Assembly (NCBI GenBank): GCA_964247055.1
Contig: OZ176053.1
Span: 6,200,001-6,264,000 of the forward strand
Source of the DNA: Paragordius varius
Taxonomy: Eukaryota; Nematomorpha
Direction: 5' to 3'
DNA: 64,000 nt
A program made the position numbers and the translations under genes. Within the stretch, counting starts at the first letter, position 1. Each line of letters begins with the position of its first letter. The notes beneath the pieces are model-generated. The model was not told the origin of the DNA, did not search any database, and saw nothing but the letters and a program-made list of their open reading frames with translations. Below, in pieces: positions 36,294-49,784 of this stretch.

Positions 36294-36902
36294 ATGTAGC
36301 ATATTTAATTATATAAATTGGAAATTTAAAATTTATTGATATTTTATTTGTATGGAACAAAAAAAAGATTTATACAAACTAATTATATAAAAGAGAAGTA
36401 GTAGAAACATGACAAAATATTATATTTTTTAGTAATAAACTATTTTGTTAGATAGAATAACAAACATAAAAAAACGATAGATTATGTATTTGTTGTATAA
36501 ATTGCATTTGATTATTAAATTTATACATAAGAATGGTTTTATGGTCTGGTTGTGTTGTGAGGGGATGCGCAAAAAATTAACATGAATGCGGTGTAAATAT
36601 ATCATAATTGGAGAAACTTTTATCTATTTGGAATAAGAATTTAAATACAATTATTAAGCTATTATAAATGTAAAAAATCTCTACACCAGTAAGATTCTAA
36701 AATATTCATACCGTACTTTTTATTGCAACTCCATTTTTGTCGATTTCGACCTACCGTTTATAATTCCGAAAAATTGAAACCATCAAACAACTATAGTGTT
36801 GATATATGCTAATAAACACAAATCATAAAATATTTATGTCATATACAAAAATGATGGTTAATATATGAGTTTGAAACTAGGTGAAGATATTATTGTGTTC
36901 AA
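36294..36902. other. Intergenic between convergent GPKOW and the zinc-knuckle gene
   Basis: The two genes converge with about 600 bases between stop codons. AT-rich; it must contain both 3' ends. No repeat recognised. Confidence 0.4.
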
Positions 36903-39385
36903 TTAAGCAGCAGCAAATTCGCAATTAGGGGCAATGTGTCCAAATTTATTACAGTTGTAACATTGTTTGCACGAATCAGCACTATGTCCAGTTCCGGAAC
37001 ATCTTTATAATATTAATACATAAATATAATAATCATCTCTACACTCCCACCCTAAGCTTGTTTAAAATCATATATTTTATAAAATGTAATAAAACCTTTC
37101 CAAAGGTTTGCACTTATATAACATAGTTGCAGCGAACTTTAAAAAAAGTATTTGTTAAAATAACTTTTAATATTTCTTTCATAAATAAACAGGCAATTTG
37201 ACGTGGCATGCATTAGCCAAATTTAAATGCAGATAAACCCTTCCTTCTGTCCGATAATTTGATAAAAAATGTGGTATGGTATATGGTTTTTAAAAACTGA
37301 AATCAAGGCAGAAGCGTAAATTTTACATATATCAAAATATATATTTCGTTTATCCAAAAATTTCATATATTGACTGCGAGGATGAGGTTTTTCTATATTT
37401 ATACATTTATGGTTTTAAAAAATTAGTTTAATATTTTTATATAGGGCTTCGGTCGCTTTATTCGATATATTTAAAACATTATGTATATTAGGTTTATTGG
37501 TTTTTGATAGACTCGAACTAAATTAAAAGGTTCGTTTAACAAACTTTGTACGCTAATAAAAGGGAGAAAATTGTTAATTTTACTGCATTTATAAATATTT
37601 ATACAAACATTTTCTATTTAACACCTTAAACAATGATAAATTAAATCCAATAAAAGAGGAAAAAATGCAATGGTATTATACTTTGTACAAATCATGTCAT
37701 CCACATTAGCTGTACAGTCACGAGCAAAATGTCCCCTCTCGTGACACTTGTAACATTCTACCGGGGCTCTGGGACTCGCCGCGCCCACATTGTTGGGACA
37801 ATTGCGATTAATGTGCCCAGTTTCTCCGCAACTGTAACACACGCGGTCAGCTCCCCCACCTCCACCAGGACTCATAGCGCTCTGAGGACATTCTCGACTT
37901 AAATGGCCCGGCTCATTACAGCGATAACAGACTCGTGTGTCTGGACCTCCGGATCTACCACCAGCACCACCTCGTCCTCCATATCTAGGAATGTTTACAA
38001 AAAGTTTGAGTGTTTATTGGATTAAAATTTAAAGCGTAAATTTTATTGCATTTAATGTATGAAAATCATGTTGAAATAATAGTTTGGATATAAAACCCAT
38101 TGGAAGCAGGTTTGTCCGGACAAGCTCTAGCAATGTGTCCCGTTTGGTGACAATAATAGCATTCGCGCGTGTCAAATCCATTTCCGCCTCCGGCATCATT
38201 GCCCGGGCCAGCGGAAGATGTGCAATCTCGGGCAAAATGGCCAGATTCACCACATTTAAAGCATTTATCATTGCCGCTGTTGTTGAATCGCCCTCCACCA
38301 CCACCGGCATTGTATCCACCACCGTTTTCAAAATCTTGACCACCTATGTAGAAATCAAATAAAATGGATTAGTACCTACGCATTTTTATGTGCGTTTTCG
38401 TTAAAAAAAAATTTTGATATCTGTTTGGCTTATTTATGGTATTTTTCAAGAGGCTGTAATATATTTTTATAATAGTAAACAATTTAAAAAATAGGGCTGA
38501 TATTATAAAAATTTTTTAAATATAATTCCTATAGGGATAATCAAAATAATGTTTTTTCAACAATTTACAAAATTCTAATACCATCTTCGTAATTCTTGTT
38601 GTAAGGTTGACGTCCCCGACCACCTTTTCGCTCCCACCTTGGTTCAGTACAGTTTCTACTTGTGTGATCAGTTTTCCCGCAATTACGACACTTATCCTCA
38701 ACAAAAGTTTCCTCGCAATCCCGGCTAAAATGTCCAGGTTTGTTACAATTGTAACACTAAAATAATAGATTATGCGTTATACGATTTGTTATTCGTATTA
38801 TTAAAATTTAAAAAATACTATTTTTTCTTTCGGTGCTCCGGCATCAGGACATTCTCTGGCCAAATGACCTGGCTTGTTGCAGTGATAACAGGGTCTTTGA
38901 GAACTTGGATTTCCACCACCTGCACGAGTATCTTTGCAATCACGTTGTACGTGACCAGTTTTTCCACATTTAAAGCAAGCTAAAACAAATAAAAATATTA
39001 AGAGATTTTATGCGTGCAATCAAAAAAAGATTTAAAATAATTTACTTGGAGGACTACGTTCACCGTTACCATTAGCTACATTAACTTCTGTACAATTCCT
39101 GGCTAAATGACCCATTTTGTTACATTTGTAACATTTATCTCCCTCTTTACAATCGCGTGCGAAATGACCACTTTTATTACATTTATAGCATTTATCTATA
39201 AATATTAAAAGTTTAATTCATGATCAAGAAGTAAAAAAACAAAATTAAAAAATACCTTGACTGCGATTATCAGATCCACCTTCAGGTCTCCTCCCACCCG
39301 TTCGCATTGGTGGCTTAGTATTAGTACTGGTGCAATTCCGGCTCATATGCCCAGATTTTCCACATTTAAAACAACTGCTACTCAT
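36903..39385 (-). CDS. CNBP-like nucleic-acid-binding protein with 14 CCHC zinc knuckles
   Basis: Seven exons on the minus strand: 39385-39256, 39195-39046, 38979-38819, 38756-38582, 38343-38097, 37984-37682, 37002-36903. They sum to 1266 nt, 421 residues, with all phases consistent. The start is MSSSCFKCGKSGHMSRNC and the end CYNCNKFGHIAPNCEFAAA. I count 14 C-x2-C-x4-H-x4-C knuckles in series, most of the form CYKCNKSGHFARDC. Gly-rich, Arg-containing linkers (GGGYNAGGGGG, YGGRGGAGG) lie in exons 5 and 6. CNBP/Gis2 proteins normally have seven knuckles in about 170 residues and bind G-rich single-stranded DNA or mRNA in translation control. This one is twice that. Knuckle 7 has Asp for the usual Gly before His; knuckle 13 is split by the last intron and is the least typical. 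Introns are 60, 66, 62, 238, 112 and 679 nt. Confidence 0.9.
37040..37350 (+). repeat. Family A fragment in the last intron of the zinc-knuckle gene
   Basis: Diverged pieces (aagcttgtttaaaatc, tttgcacttatataacata, gacgtggcatg) follow the family A order. It accounts for part of the unusually long 679-nt intron. Confidence 0.4.
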
Positions 39386-39549
39386 AATTCCTCGACTCGA
39401 TCAATGGCTTAGCAAATCACAACACACACAAAATGGCGACAAGATTAAAATGTGGTGTATGAATTGCCAATACGCATTTGAATTTCAAAAAATAAAATTT
39501 ATTATTTTGCTATTATTTAGCAAAAAATAATTAATTAAGGCTTTTCGGG

Positions 39550-41640
39550 GTAACAAGTGAGCCGAGATCATATCAATAATTAAAAAACAATTGAAAAAGA
39601 CGGTTTATTATTTGCTATCTTAACAAAAATTATATTAACGAGCCAAATTATCTAAAATGTAGTTTTGTAAAATCAAACTAAAGGCCATTTTATTTAAAAT
39701 TTTAATTTGATTTTAAGGCAGAAAATCTATTTGCTTTATTGCTAAAATTACATTAACATTAATAAACAGAAAAAGTGATACATTTTGTATTATTTGTATA
39801 TTTAGCTTTATCCACGCATGTCATGTTGGCTAAATTTTTCTTTGGATTTTACCTCGAATAAGTAATATCAAGTTTTTTTGAAAAAAATTATATTTCGGCT
39901 CATTAACACTTCAATTAAAATTTATATAACCCAAGACTATCAAGCTGTTATTTTCAAAAAACAACGGTCCCAAATATTTATGCAATAAATATGAATTTTC
40001 AAAAATAGTTTAGTTTTAATAAAAGAAATTTATTGACTACTTCTAAGCCATTTTTATTTTACAACATTTTTTCAATACATCATGTTTATTTAATTTTAAA
40101 AAATTTTTAACACTTTAATACAACACATTTTTTTATTCCTTCGATAAATTGGGATAGTTTTTTAATTAAAGATATATTTAAGTTATGTCCGTTTCTTCAG
40201 TAGTTTTTTATAAATGTCAACTTAAATATTGTCTGGGTTAATTTTAAAAAACCCCAATTTGAATCAAAGTATTAAATAACATATAATATAAACATTTCAA
40301 ACCATTTATTTTCTTTCGATTCTAATTGGGGTAGTTGCATACCGCAGACCTGTTTATAAAATACTTTAAATAATATGGAATGAATACAAACCATGGCAAA
40401 TTGCGCTTATATACGCTTGGCACATTCATTTTAGTTTTTCGATTCAAATTGGGGTATTTGAAAACCCCAGACCTGTTTAAAATTAAATATTTTAAAAAAT
40501 ATGGAAGATATCTAAGCCATGGTAAATTTAGCACTATAACATTAATAAACCGAAATATATTTTAATCAAAAATACTTGATATTACTTATTTTAGGCTAAA
40601 ACCGAAATATATAAATTTAGTCAACGTGACATGTGTGCAATGGTAAAATTGAAAAATAATACAAAATAAACCGGTTTTTCTATTTCTATCAATGTTAGAT
40701 GCAATTTAATTAAAATTTAGCTTTAATTTTACCCTTAAAATTAAATAAATACTATATTTTGCAAAAATTTTGTGAAATAAAAATGGCGTCAAAGTAGTTT
40801 GACATGGAACTTATTTTTTCAAAACAAAATTTTATTCAAATGTTTTGGCATATTTATATGATTTTTATTGGGATCGAAGCATAAATTTAAATTGGGACCG
40901 TTTCCTTCGGTAGTTTTTTAAAAATCTTAACTCAAATTTAGTCTGGGGTATTAGATATCCCAATTTGAATCGAAGTGTTACAGAAAGATAAAAAATCATT
41001 TAAAAATTCGGTAAAACCCAAAGGTAAAAATTTAGTCAGCTATGACGTATGTGCATTAGCTAAATTTTGAATAAATACAAAATTAACCACTTTTCTGTTT
41101 CTAGCTTTGATTTTAGCTTTAGAATCAAATATACCGAAATTCTGCAAAAATGTTGTAAAGTAAAAATGGCGTTGAGGTAGTTTGATGTGGAACTTTTCTT
41201 TCAAAACTAAATATTTCATTATCGGCTTATTTTATAATTTTTATGAGGATGGCAGCATATATTTATATTAGGACAGTTTCTTTCACTAGTTTATTAAAAA
41301 TACAAGTTAAATATAGCCAGGGGTATTTCGATACCCCAATTTAAATTAAAGGGTTAATAGAAAAGTGGTTTTTTTGTATTGTTTTAAATTTAGTTAATGC
41401 ACACGTGTCATGTTGACTTAATTTTTATAGGTTGTTCCTTTAAATAAGTAATATCAAGAGTTTTTGAATTTTATTATTGACTTCATTAATATTAAGTGCA
41501 AACTTTTGCTATAGTTTCAATTTCTTCTACATTTTATAAATTAAATTTCTGGCCTGGGGTATCCAACTTCCACAATAAGCAACGGGGTATTAAACGACCC
41601 ACAGTTTGACGAAGGACAGAAATAAATATGTTGTGTTAAA
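39550..41640. repeat. Cluster of family A copies, both orientations
   Basis: Contains a reverse fragment (39660-39905), an internally deleted copy with TTAA at both ends (40107-40275), a partial start (40300-40420), a near-complete forward copy (about 40427-40980), a forward 3' half (40985-41358) and a reverse fragment (41362-41640). It lies directly upstream of the zinc-knuckle gene's start. Confidence 0.6.
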
Positions 41641-41649
41641 TCGTGTGAT

Positions 41650-42141
41650 CAAAAAAAATATTTTCAATTGTAAAAAATAAAGAGTATTTCAAACGCTAAT
41701 CACAAATCGTAACCCACGATATATAAAAAATCTCGTCTTTCTCAAAAAAATGTTTTTCACAAATCCTTATATCGTCCCTAAACCCTCTGTATTTGATGTT
41801 GGCTTTGAAGCGTCCGGAAAACGTATAAGGCCAAATTGATTTAATATTGAAAATTTTTCATTTATTAATACTCCGATAAAATCAATTCCTGTATTAAGCC
41901 ATTTTAGTTAAAAATTGTGCCATAATATTACATCATAAATTATTTCAGATACATTAAAGTATAAGCGCATTTGTATAGGGCATAAATTAATGTGACGAAT
42001 GGGGTACCCATAAGGATGGATAAGAAATTTTATTTTTTTTTATGTTCAAACTCATATATTCTTTTGCCCTATATATTATCCTCACTGCTCAGAATATTTG
42101 ATTGATTTTGATAAGTCACATTGAAACGAGGGCACAGCTAG
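41650..42141 (+). mobile_element. Helitron-like 3' portion
   Basis: It contains a segment like the Helitron bodies above (ggctttgaagcgtccggaaaacg near 41800) and ends acgagggcacagCTAG at 42138-42141 followed by T. Body repeats are few and diverged. The 5' limit is uncertain. Confidence 0.35.
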
Positions 42142-43190
42142 TAGTATATTAAATTGTATAAACATTTTTAATAACTTTTTCTTTAGAATAATACAAAATA
42201 TAAAAAGATTTAAAAGATAGAATTATTTATACTGCATATATTCATTACTTGCTTCCTATTCAATCAACAATTTAATATATTTGACAATAGATAAAAAAAA
42301 CAAATGATAGCGTACTGGGCAGATCACAAAGTTTTCCTGCCTTTTAGTTATGAGGGTAGAAAGGAAAAAGAGACTACCTATATACAGAATGTTTTTACAT
42401 AAAGTAGATGGCGCAACTATTTTATTACTCTGTTAGATGTTGTTGACACTGGAGCTAATTGGAGTGGCTCAACTATGTTGCTCATTTCTAAATAACCATT
42501 TATTACTTTTATTAATTTTAAAACAATCTTTTTCCTGTTTGCTACATAGTCTCTTTTTGAGACTCAAAAACCCCAAATTATAGAGAGTAAGACAGAGATT
42601 AATTAAGTACCATAACCAAGCTTAGTAAAAAACATCCTTTATTTAATATCTATAGTTATATATTGCTAAAATTTTTCATAAATTGTCAATAAATATAAAT
42701 CACTTAAAAACAAATGATTTATTAACAGACAACAACATTTATATATATCAGTTGTATAACCGGTATCGCTTAATTGTATCGTGTGTATTGCATAATATAT
42801 ATATTCAAATTATAAAATGTTATATACAGCAGACCCATTGCATAATGACCCATTGTATAGCCTTCATAACTATCCAAAACCAATAAAAAAATTAAGTAAC
42901 CTTTTTAATTATGTTAGTACAATAATATTAAATATCTTTAAAAAGACCAATTATTAATTATAAAATGGAATTTAAAAATTATTTAAATTTTTTAAAGATA
43001 TGGCGAATATTGGGCCATGCCTTTTTCTAAATATCTGGGGTCGACTTATGCGTTGATTTTGAGGTGCAGAAATTAAAAAACTGTTTTATTAGGGAATGTT
43101 TTGTGACAGCAAGAAAATTATGGAAATTGTAAATTATATGGGAAAGAGGACTTTTGTAAAGGCACAAAAATTCTAATATTTTGCTATAAA
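42142..43190. other. Spacer, nothing supported
   Basis: AT-rich. No exon is supported; the small frame at 42683-42886 is low-complexity. Confidence 0.35.
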
Positions 43191-45035
43191 TCATAAGGCG
43201 ATATCAAGTTTATAACCAAAATATAATCGTAATAAAGTAATCATGGGTGTTATAAATCGAAATCCCCAACGAGAATTCGATAATTTAGTAGTAGCTAACA
43301 AGGCATTATAGTATTCACGGGCCGTTAGACATTCTTGGGTATAATGACCCCTTTTATTACAAGTCAAACATTTTTTCTTTGGTTTTTTAATTTTGGACCC
43401 GCTCATTGCCACCTGGTTATCATCGGTATTTGCACTTTTAAATATAATCAAGGATTGCTCTTTCTCACTAACAAAATAGAACGAATAGAAATAAATCGGT
43501 ATTGCTAGATCCTAACCAGAATACTAGTTTTGGCAAGTATAATCTTGCAGTATATACTCATATTTTTAAATATAATTACATGTTGCGAAATATTTTATAT
43601 GTTATATACAAGTGTATTTAAATTTAATATTTACAGTGAAAAAATGGTTTTATTAACGTCAATAACTATATTACTAAAAATTATAAAAAAAATTCTATAT
43701 TTATAATAAAAAAATTAATTATTGTCATTTATAAACATTACATTTCTTAAAATTTAATTTAGTACTTTGTGTTAATGGAAGTTTTAGATGATTTTGACTT
43801 CGTCGAAATACTATTGCATTTGCATTCGATTTGAGATGAAGGCTTATGATTTGAAACGTATTGTCTTGCAACTTTATCATCCTCAGGATTAATGGTCGAG
43901 GGGTGACTAGTATTGACTTTTTATAATTGTATAAATAAAACGGTGAAATACGTAGAATTAAACAAAAATTAATTATCAATTAAAATAGTCGCAAATAAAT
44001 TTCTGGCGTTTTGCAAATTCATATTTTTTTATATAGATTATGTAGTTATCGATGCTAAAGATACTGTAAAATTATTTTTTTAATAATTAATGGTCATAAA
44101 TTGATTCGATTTTGAAGACCACTAATTTTATGGAATATATTGTTTTATATGAAAATAAAATTAGCATAGATAGTTAAAATGAATTGATTTTACAAATATT
44201 TTGTACTGCCTATCTGTTAAACGAAGCCGGTAAAAAGTCAACAACCTATTGACACAGATCCAAACCATATAATAAAAACAAAAAACAAACTTATATTGGA
44301 AGATTGGTCTATTGATACCGTTTTTGAAGTTTTTGCTCTTCTTCTACGTTTTCTATGTTTTGTAAGATTTTCAGAAGAATTTTGATTTATACGCATATCT
44401 CTAACGGGTTTATTTCTATATATGATTATTTTTTTTAATCTTATTAGTAATGCTACCCCATAATATTAATAAAATATAAATATTATATAGCTAAACACAA
44501 AACTAACAATAATTTATATATATATATATATATATATAAATATATTCATGATATTTGATTTCTATATATACGAGTAAAAACTATATTTATACATACTATT
44601 AGCGTTTTATCAACATTATAAATTTTTTTCGGAAACAAAAATAATTTTTTGAGTTAAAAACATGCTAAATCAAAATTTCGAAATATTGCTTAAAAAGTTA
44701 ATTTTATAATTACCTTTCTGATGATAAACTCCAAGCGGGGTTTTCGGATTTTAGTCCCTTCTCATGCAAAATATTTGCTAAATCTGCCCAAGAATTAATC
44801 GGTCGGCAAGGATTTTCTAGTTTATTTAGATTACAATCCAATGCTTTATGCCCAGGTTGTCCACAAACGACACATTGGCTTTGTAAGCTTGGATATATAG
44901 TCTCCAAACCATTCCCGTTTTTTATATTGTCTAAATATGTATGAAATGGATAATGTTTATTTAGCTACATTACACATTTTAGCATACAAAATACCTTAAT
45001 ATATGTTTCTTTATATATTACTTCGAATTTCAAAG

Positions 45036-45070
<35 letters not shown>

Positions 45071-46618
45071 TTTTTCCTAATTAATATATAGTAAATTAAA
45101 TTATACGGACATATAAAAATATAAAGATGGATATTATCAAACGAAGACTGTATTTAAAATTCAATTTTTTAACCATAAGAGAGATGTAAATTGGAAATAT
45201 AATCAAAATATTTTTTACAAAATTATGTATATGAAAAAATCAGGATTTAAAAAAGTATGGTTGTATTTTGAAAAAATATATTTGTCTTAACGTTTTTACG
45301 TCCTTTTTGTAAAATTTCATTTTCTTTAATATTAAAAATCTTTATAAAAAATCGAACATATTATTGTTTATCTCTAATATTTGGCGAACGCAATGGAGAT
45401 TTTACAAAAATTATTCTTTAAATCTTCCAAGTATTCACGATAACTATGATTATTTTTTGTATGAGTTAATCTTTATAAAATACATAGTAAAAAATAATTA
45501 GCTTACGCCATTTGTTTAATTTATTTATAAAACTTCCTGACCTTTTGACTAATTTGCTCGCGATAACATATTGGTGTATCCCAGAGCTAAACCTTCTTAA
45601 TAAACTACTGTTTTGGAAGTTATTTTTGTTAAAATATAATCATCAAATATTATTCTTCTTTATTAGATAAAAATCATACTTTTCACAGTGCTATAACTTC
45701 TAGATCTAGAGTGTAAAAGTGGACAGCTCTAAAACACGATTCAACTAAACATCTGATTTTAAATAATAAATATCAAGTTTTTTCTGGTAAAATATAACCT
45801 GAACGCTTCCTAAAATTATTTATTTACATTTTTTTGACCATAATATACATTTATTAGCCTATTGTATTAGCGATTTAAAAAAATTAAAGAACAATAATTG
45901 CGGCGAAAAAGTTTAAGATGAGAATATATATATTTAAAAAATTTTTGTATTATGCGCCTAAAAAGATAACAAAAGCATATTTTAAAATTCAGCCTGATAC
46001 CTTAAATATTTTTTAGGATATCCAATTTCCAATTTCTCTGGGATATAAAACTACGCCAAAAAGTCATGGAGTGTTAGAAGGTGCAAAATAATATTCTTTG
46101 AAGTTGGTAACAAAAAAATGAAGTTTTTTAAAGTTTTCACTGTTTTAATTATGTGTAGCCTGTTATATTAACTCGTCTAGACTTAAAATGGGTTGGTGAA
46201 ATTTAGAATTATATTATTTTTTGCCAAAAGAGCCTTTGTAAAAAAAATTAGTAAAATTTCATTCATTTAAAACTTGTTTTTAAAAGATTTAGGTATTTTA
46301 AAATATATTTTTATTTTATTACAAAAACTTAAAACATCATTTGCAAAAGCCATTTCGTGTAATTATATGTCGGTACAAATAAAAATCTCGTTTTAACGAT
46401 TAAATTATATGAAATTTTACAAAACCTAAGTTATGAATATTATTACCATGAATGCCGAAATCAACATTATTATATTGACCAGTTTTTTTGCATCCACGTG
46501 CAAGATGACCAAATTCATGACAAATATAACATTTTTTTTCTATTTTATATATTAAATAAAAACCTTTAATTTGTTTATTTTTTTGGCTACTTTCTTTTAT
46601 ATCCGTTTTCTTCGACAT
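43191..46618 (-). CDS. CCHC zinc-knuckle protein (possible ZCCHC7/AIR relative)
   Basis: Minus-strand exons are 46618-46447, 44930-44714, 44415-44291, 43916-43766 and 43467-43191, with phases 1, 2, 1, 2 agreeing; 313 residues. Exon 1 starts MSKKTDIKESSQKNKQ and has a knuckle CYICHEFGHLARGC. Exon 2 has CVVCGQPGHKALDC followed by SWADLANILHEKGL. Exon 3 is very basic (KHRKRRRRAK), a likely nuclear signal. The last exon has CLTCNKRGHYTQECLTAREY, which resembles the last knuckle of ZCCHC7 (GHYGHECPEREVY, from memory). If exon 4 is not spliced at 43766 it ends at TAA 43761-43759, giving a 223-residue form without the third knuckle. AIR/ZCCHC7 proteins serve the TRAMP nuclear RNA decay complex, but the assignment here is tentative. 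Intron 1 holds TA repeats and a family B repeat. Confidence 0.65.
44515..44538. repeat. (TA)n microsatellite
   Basis: Twelve TA units in intron 2 of the CCHC gene. Confidence 0.9.
45037..45066. repeat. (TA)n microsatellite
   Basis: About fifteen TA units in intron 1 of the CCHC gene. Confidence 0.9.
45545..46090 (-). repeat. Repeat family B in intron 1 of the CCHC gene
   Basis: Reverse orientation relative to 62810-63880. It shares ggtgtatcccagagctaaac, a segment gaccataatatacatttatta and the end tctgggatataaaactacgc plus aaaagtcatggagt. No coding. Confidence 0.5.
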
Positions 46619-46809
46619 ACGAATTTTAAAAATTTAAATTAAAATTATGTATGAATGACTTTATAATTTTTAAAACCTCATTATTTATTTTAATGAACAC
46701 ATAATGGTACAACAAATCTCAGAGCCCTATATAACAATATACATATTAGACGGTACTATAAAACATAACTTTAACTATAAATCATTGTTTGACAGTTTTG
46801 TATGTATTT

Positions 46810-47125
46810 CAACTAAATCAAGAGTGGCTAAAACGCCGCGAACCCCATGCAGCTCTCTGTGACATTGTATGAGGCCCGAAAATTTAGAAAATACCACATA
46901 ATTACGAAATGTTATAATTTGCTAAAAATGCTCACAAATTTTAGAATTAATATTTGGTAACAAATATCTAATGTTTTTTTCATTCGGCAACCTAGAAAAT
47001 AAAATTAATATTAATTATATTTGCATTTTTAAAATTTAAAAGAATATATATAGTATCAATATATTTTTTTAAAAAAAATGAGCCAAATTTTATTTGTGCT
47101 GCAGGCCCTTTAAAATAGAGTCTGA
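46810..47125. repeat. Possible hAT-type MITE relic
   Basis: GC-rich ends in AT-rich DNA: gtggctaaaacgccgcgaac plus tgtatgaggcccg on the left and gctgcaggccctttaaaata on the right. This layout is common in hAT MITEs. No target duplication is clear. Confidence 0.3.
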
Positions 47126-47203
47126 AATAATTCATACATAGCCCCCATTTATTTTTGAAAACATCAGATATTAAACTATAACTAGCATTAATTCAAATTG
47201 TAT

Positions 47204-47775
47204 TTAACACTTACAACACATTCATTTTATACTTTGATTCAAATTGGGGTTAAATACCCCAGGCCTGTTAATCAAATTCTGTAAAAAATATGGGAATTAA
47301 AACCATGGCAATATTTTGTACTTATATAACATCAATAAACCGAAATATTTAAAAAATTTTATAAATGCTTGATATAATTTATTTTAAGATAAAACCGAAA
47401 GGTAAAAATTTAGTCAACGTGACAGTTGTGTGCCATAGTAAAATTAAAAATAATACAAAATAAACCGCATTTTTTATTTCTATTAATGTTAGATGTAATA
47501 TAAATAAAAAATTAGCTTTTATTATACCCTTAAAATTAAATATAGACGATATTTTGCAAAAATTTTGCAAAATAAAAATGGCGTCGAAGTAGTTTGACAT
47601 GGAACTTTTTCTTCAAAATAAAATTTTATTTAGATATTTTGCCATATTTATATAATTTTTATTAGGATAGAAGCATATATTTAAATTGGGACCGTTTCCT
47701 TCAGTAGTTTTTAAAAATCCTAACTCAAATTTAGTCTGGAGTATTTAGATACCCCAAAATGAATCGAAGTGTTAA
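47204..47775 (+). repeat. TTAA MITE family A, complete copy
   Basis: TTAA at 47204-47207 and 47772-47775; ends CACTTACAACACATTC and AATCGAAGTG. Confidence 0.75.
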
Positions 47776-47818
47776 TACTTTATTGCTTTTTTACTTTTTT
47801 ATGGGCGAATATATTATC

Positions 47819-48330
47819 GTTGCTTTTATCCCAAAGCCATATGAATTATTAACTGACATTTTGGGGAGGTTTTATATCTTAAAGCGATTCAATTGAATGT
47901 CTTTAAAATTATTTATATTTAGACGAAATTTATAGCCTTTTGGGAGCATATACAAAAGAATTTTTTTAAGGTTATAAATGGTAAAAATTTCCTCGAACTC
48001 TTTCGCCATCTATTTTCTTTTAATTATTATAAATCGCTTCTACAATAAGCAAATAAATTATATTATGGTTATTATATCAAAATAATTAACTTTACTAAGC
48101 TTTCAGGTTGCATTTCACCAAAAACTTTATTTGTTTTGAAATCAGCTGTTTAGTTCAATCCTGTTTTAGTGCTGTCCTAATTTTAGACTATATAAGTTAA
48201 AAAATGTAAAAAATATAAGCTTTTTATCTATTACAGGAGAACTATCTTTGATATATAGGTTTAATAACTTCTACAAAAGAAGATTTCTAAAAGATTGAGC
48301 TCTGGGATATTAAACCCCCCAATATGTCAT
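47819..48330 (+). repeat. Repeat family B copy
   Basis: Starts around cattttggggaggttttata and ends around gagctctgggatattaaacc. The same order of segments occurs at 62830-63880 and, in reverse, at 45545-46090. Confidence 0.5.
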
Positions 48331-48369
48331 CACGTAAAAAAGTGAAAATGTCTAGTATTACTTACAACC

Positions 48370-49780
48370 TCTGTACACTGGGTCCACTATCGGAGGTATA
48401 TAAAATAAGCTGATGAAATATATATTTTCGGATAGGAAAATATATCAGAGTTATTATGGTGCTTTTGGTTTTGGTCCTTACCAGTGATTTATGAGAGTTA
48501 TTAAACTTTTGTTTTAAGTTGTGAATAAAACTTTGGTAAAAGCTAGAGGCTTTACCAAAATATCAAAATATATCATAAACTACATATGAAAAAAATTATC
48601 TTTTCAAAATTTTTTAATTTTCAGATGTGGGCACCCAAAGTCCCAATTTTTTTGCTCATCTTAACACTTCGGTTCAATTTGGGGTATCTAAATACCCCAG
48701 ACTAAATTTGAGTTAGGATTTTTAAAAACTACTGAAGGAAACGGTCCCAATTTGAATTTATGATTCTATCCTAATAAAAATTATATAAATATTCCAAAAT
48801 ATCTAAATAAAATTTTGTTTGGAAAAGAAGTTCCATGTCAAAGTACTTCGACGCCATTTTTTTACAAAATTTGCGCAAAATATCGTCTTCATTTGATTTT
48901 AAGGGTAGATAAAGCTAAATTTTTATTTAAATTACATCTAACATTGATAGAAATAGAAAAAGCGGGTTGTTTTGTATTATTTTTCAATTTTACCATACAC
49001 ATTTCACGTTGACTAAATTTTTACCTTTCGGTTTTAGCTTAAAAAAAGTAATATCAGCAAAATTATGGGGTCGCGAGGGATAAAAACACATTTTAACAAA
49101 AAATATTTTTTAATTTGTAATTATTGTTATAAAAAAATAACAATCCATAGATAAGTATATAAAATCATGGTTAAAGATTTTTAGTAATATTTGCATCAAA
49201 ACTTTGGCGTGTGTCTGCCCAGGTTGGATAGTAATGAAAAAAAATGTAGAAATTTAGAGTTCGATCTCAAAATATGTCAAATAATATTTTATTTTTAACC
49301 TGTGCCAAATATCCGACCATCCGTTTACCAATAGCCAAAGAATAACTGCTATTTAATCCTTTAGTCGTGTATTTTTGAATAAAATATTTTATATTATCCG
49401 GTTTATTAATGATATATAAGTGCAAAATTTTGCCATGATTTCGATTCCTTCCATATTTTATGAAGAATTAAATTAGAACAGGCCTGGGGTAATTAACTAC
49501 CCCAATTTGAATCGAAGGACTAAAATGAATGTGTTATATCCAAGTGTTAAATAAGCTAGCCCTCTTAAAATAAATGCAAAATGCAGCGCGATAAAATTTT
49601 GAATAATTGCTAAATTTTTATATCAACTGAAAATATTTTTAAAAAAAATGCATATATGTTTCAAAATTCAATTTTTAGCAAAAATTTTTTGAAGCGTACT
49701 TTATACTATTTTTAGTCATTATGAGAACGGTGTAAACGTTTTGAAATATCATAAAAACATATATAATTCGATGATGCTGT
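48370..49780. repeat. Family D element interrupted by family A
   Basis: 48370-48660 matches the left region of the window (attatggtgcttttggttt; aaaagctagaggcttta). It resumes at 49551 (taagctagccctcttaaaat), matching 300-520. A family A copy separates the two. Confidence 0.5.
48661..49550 (-). repeat. TTAA MITE family A, reverse, carrying a ~310-bp insert
   Basis: TTAA at 48661-48664 and 49547-49550; starts CACTTCGGTTCAATTTGGGG and ends TATATCCAAGTG. At about 49056-49366 a foreign AT-rich block starting near attatggggtcgcgagggat interrupts it; I could not identify that block. Confidence 0.7.
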
Positions 49781-49784
49781 GCCA

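Noticed and set aside
42430-42497. Short DTGAN-like stretch suggestive of a retroelement protease
   Set aside because: Very short, with no other retroelement domain or terminal repeats nearby. Treated as chance.
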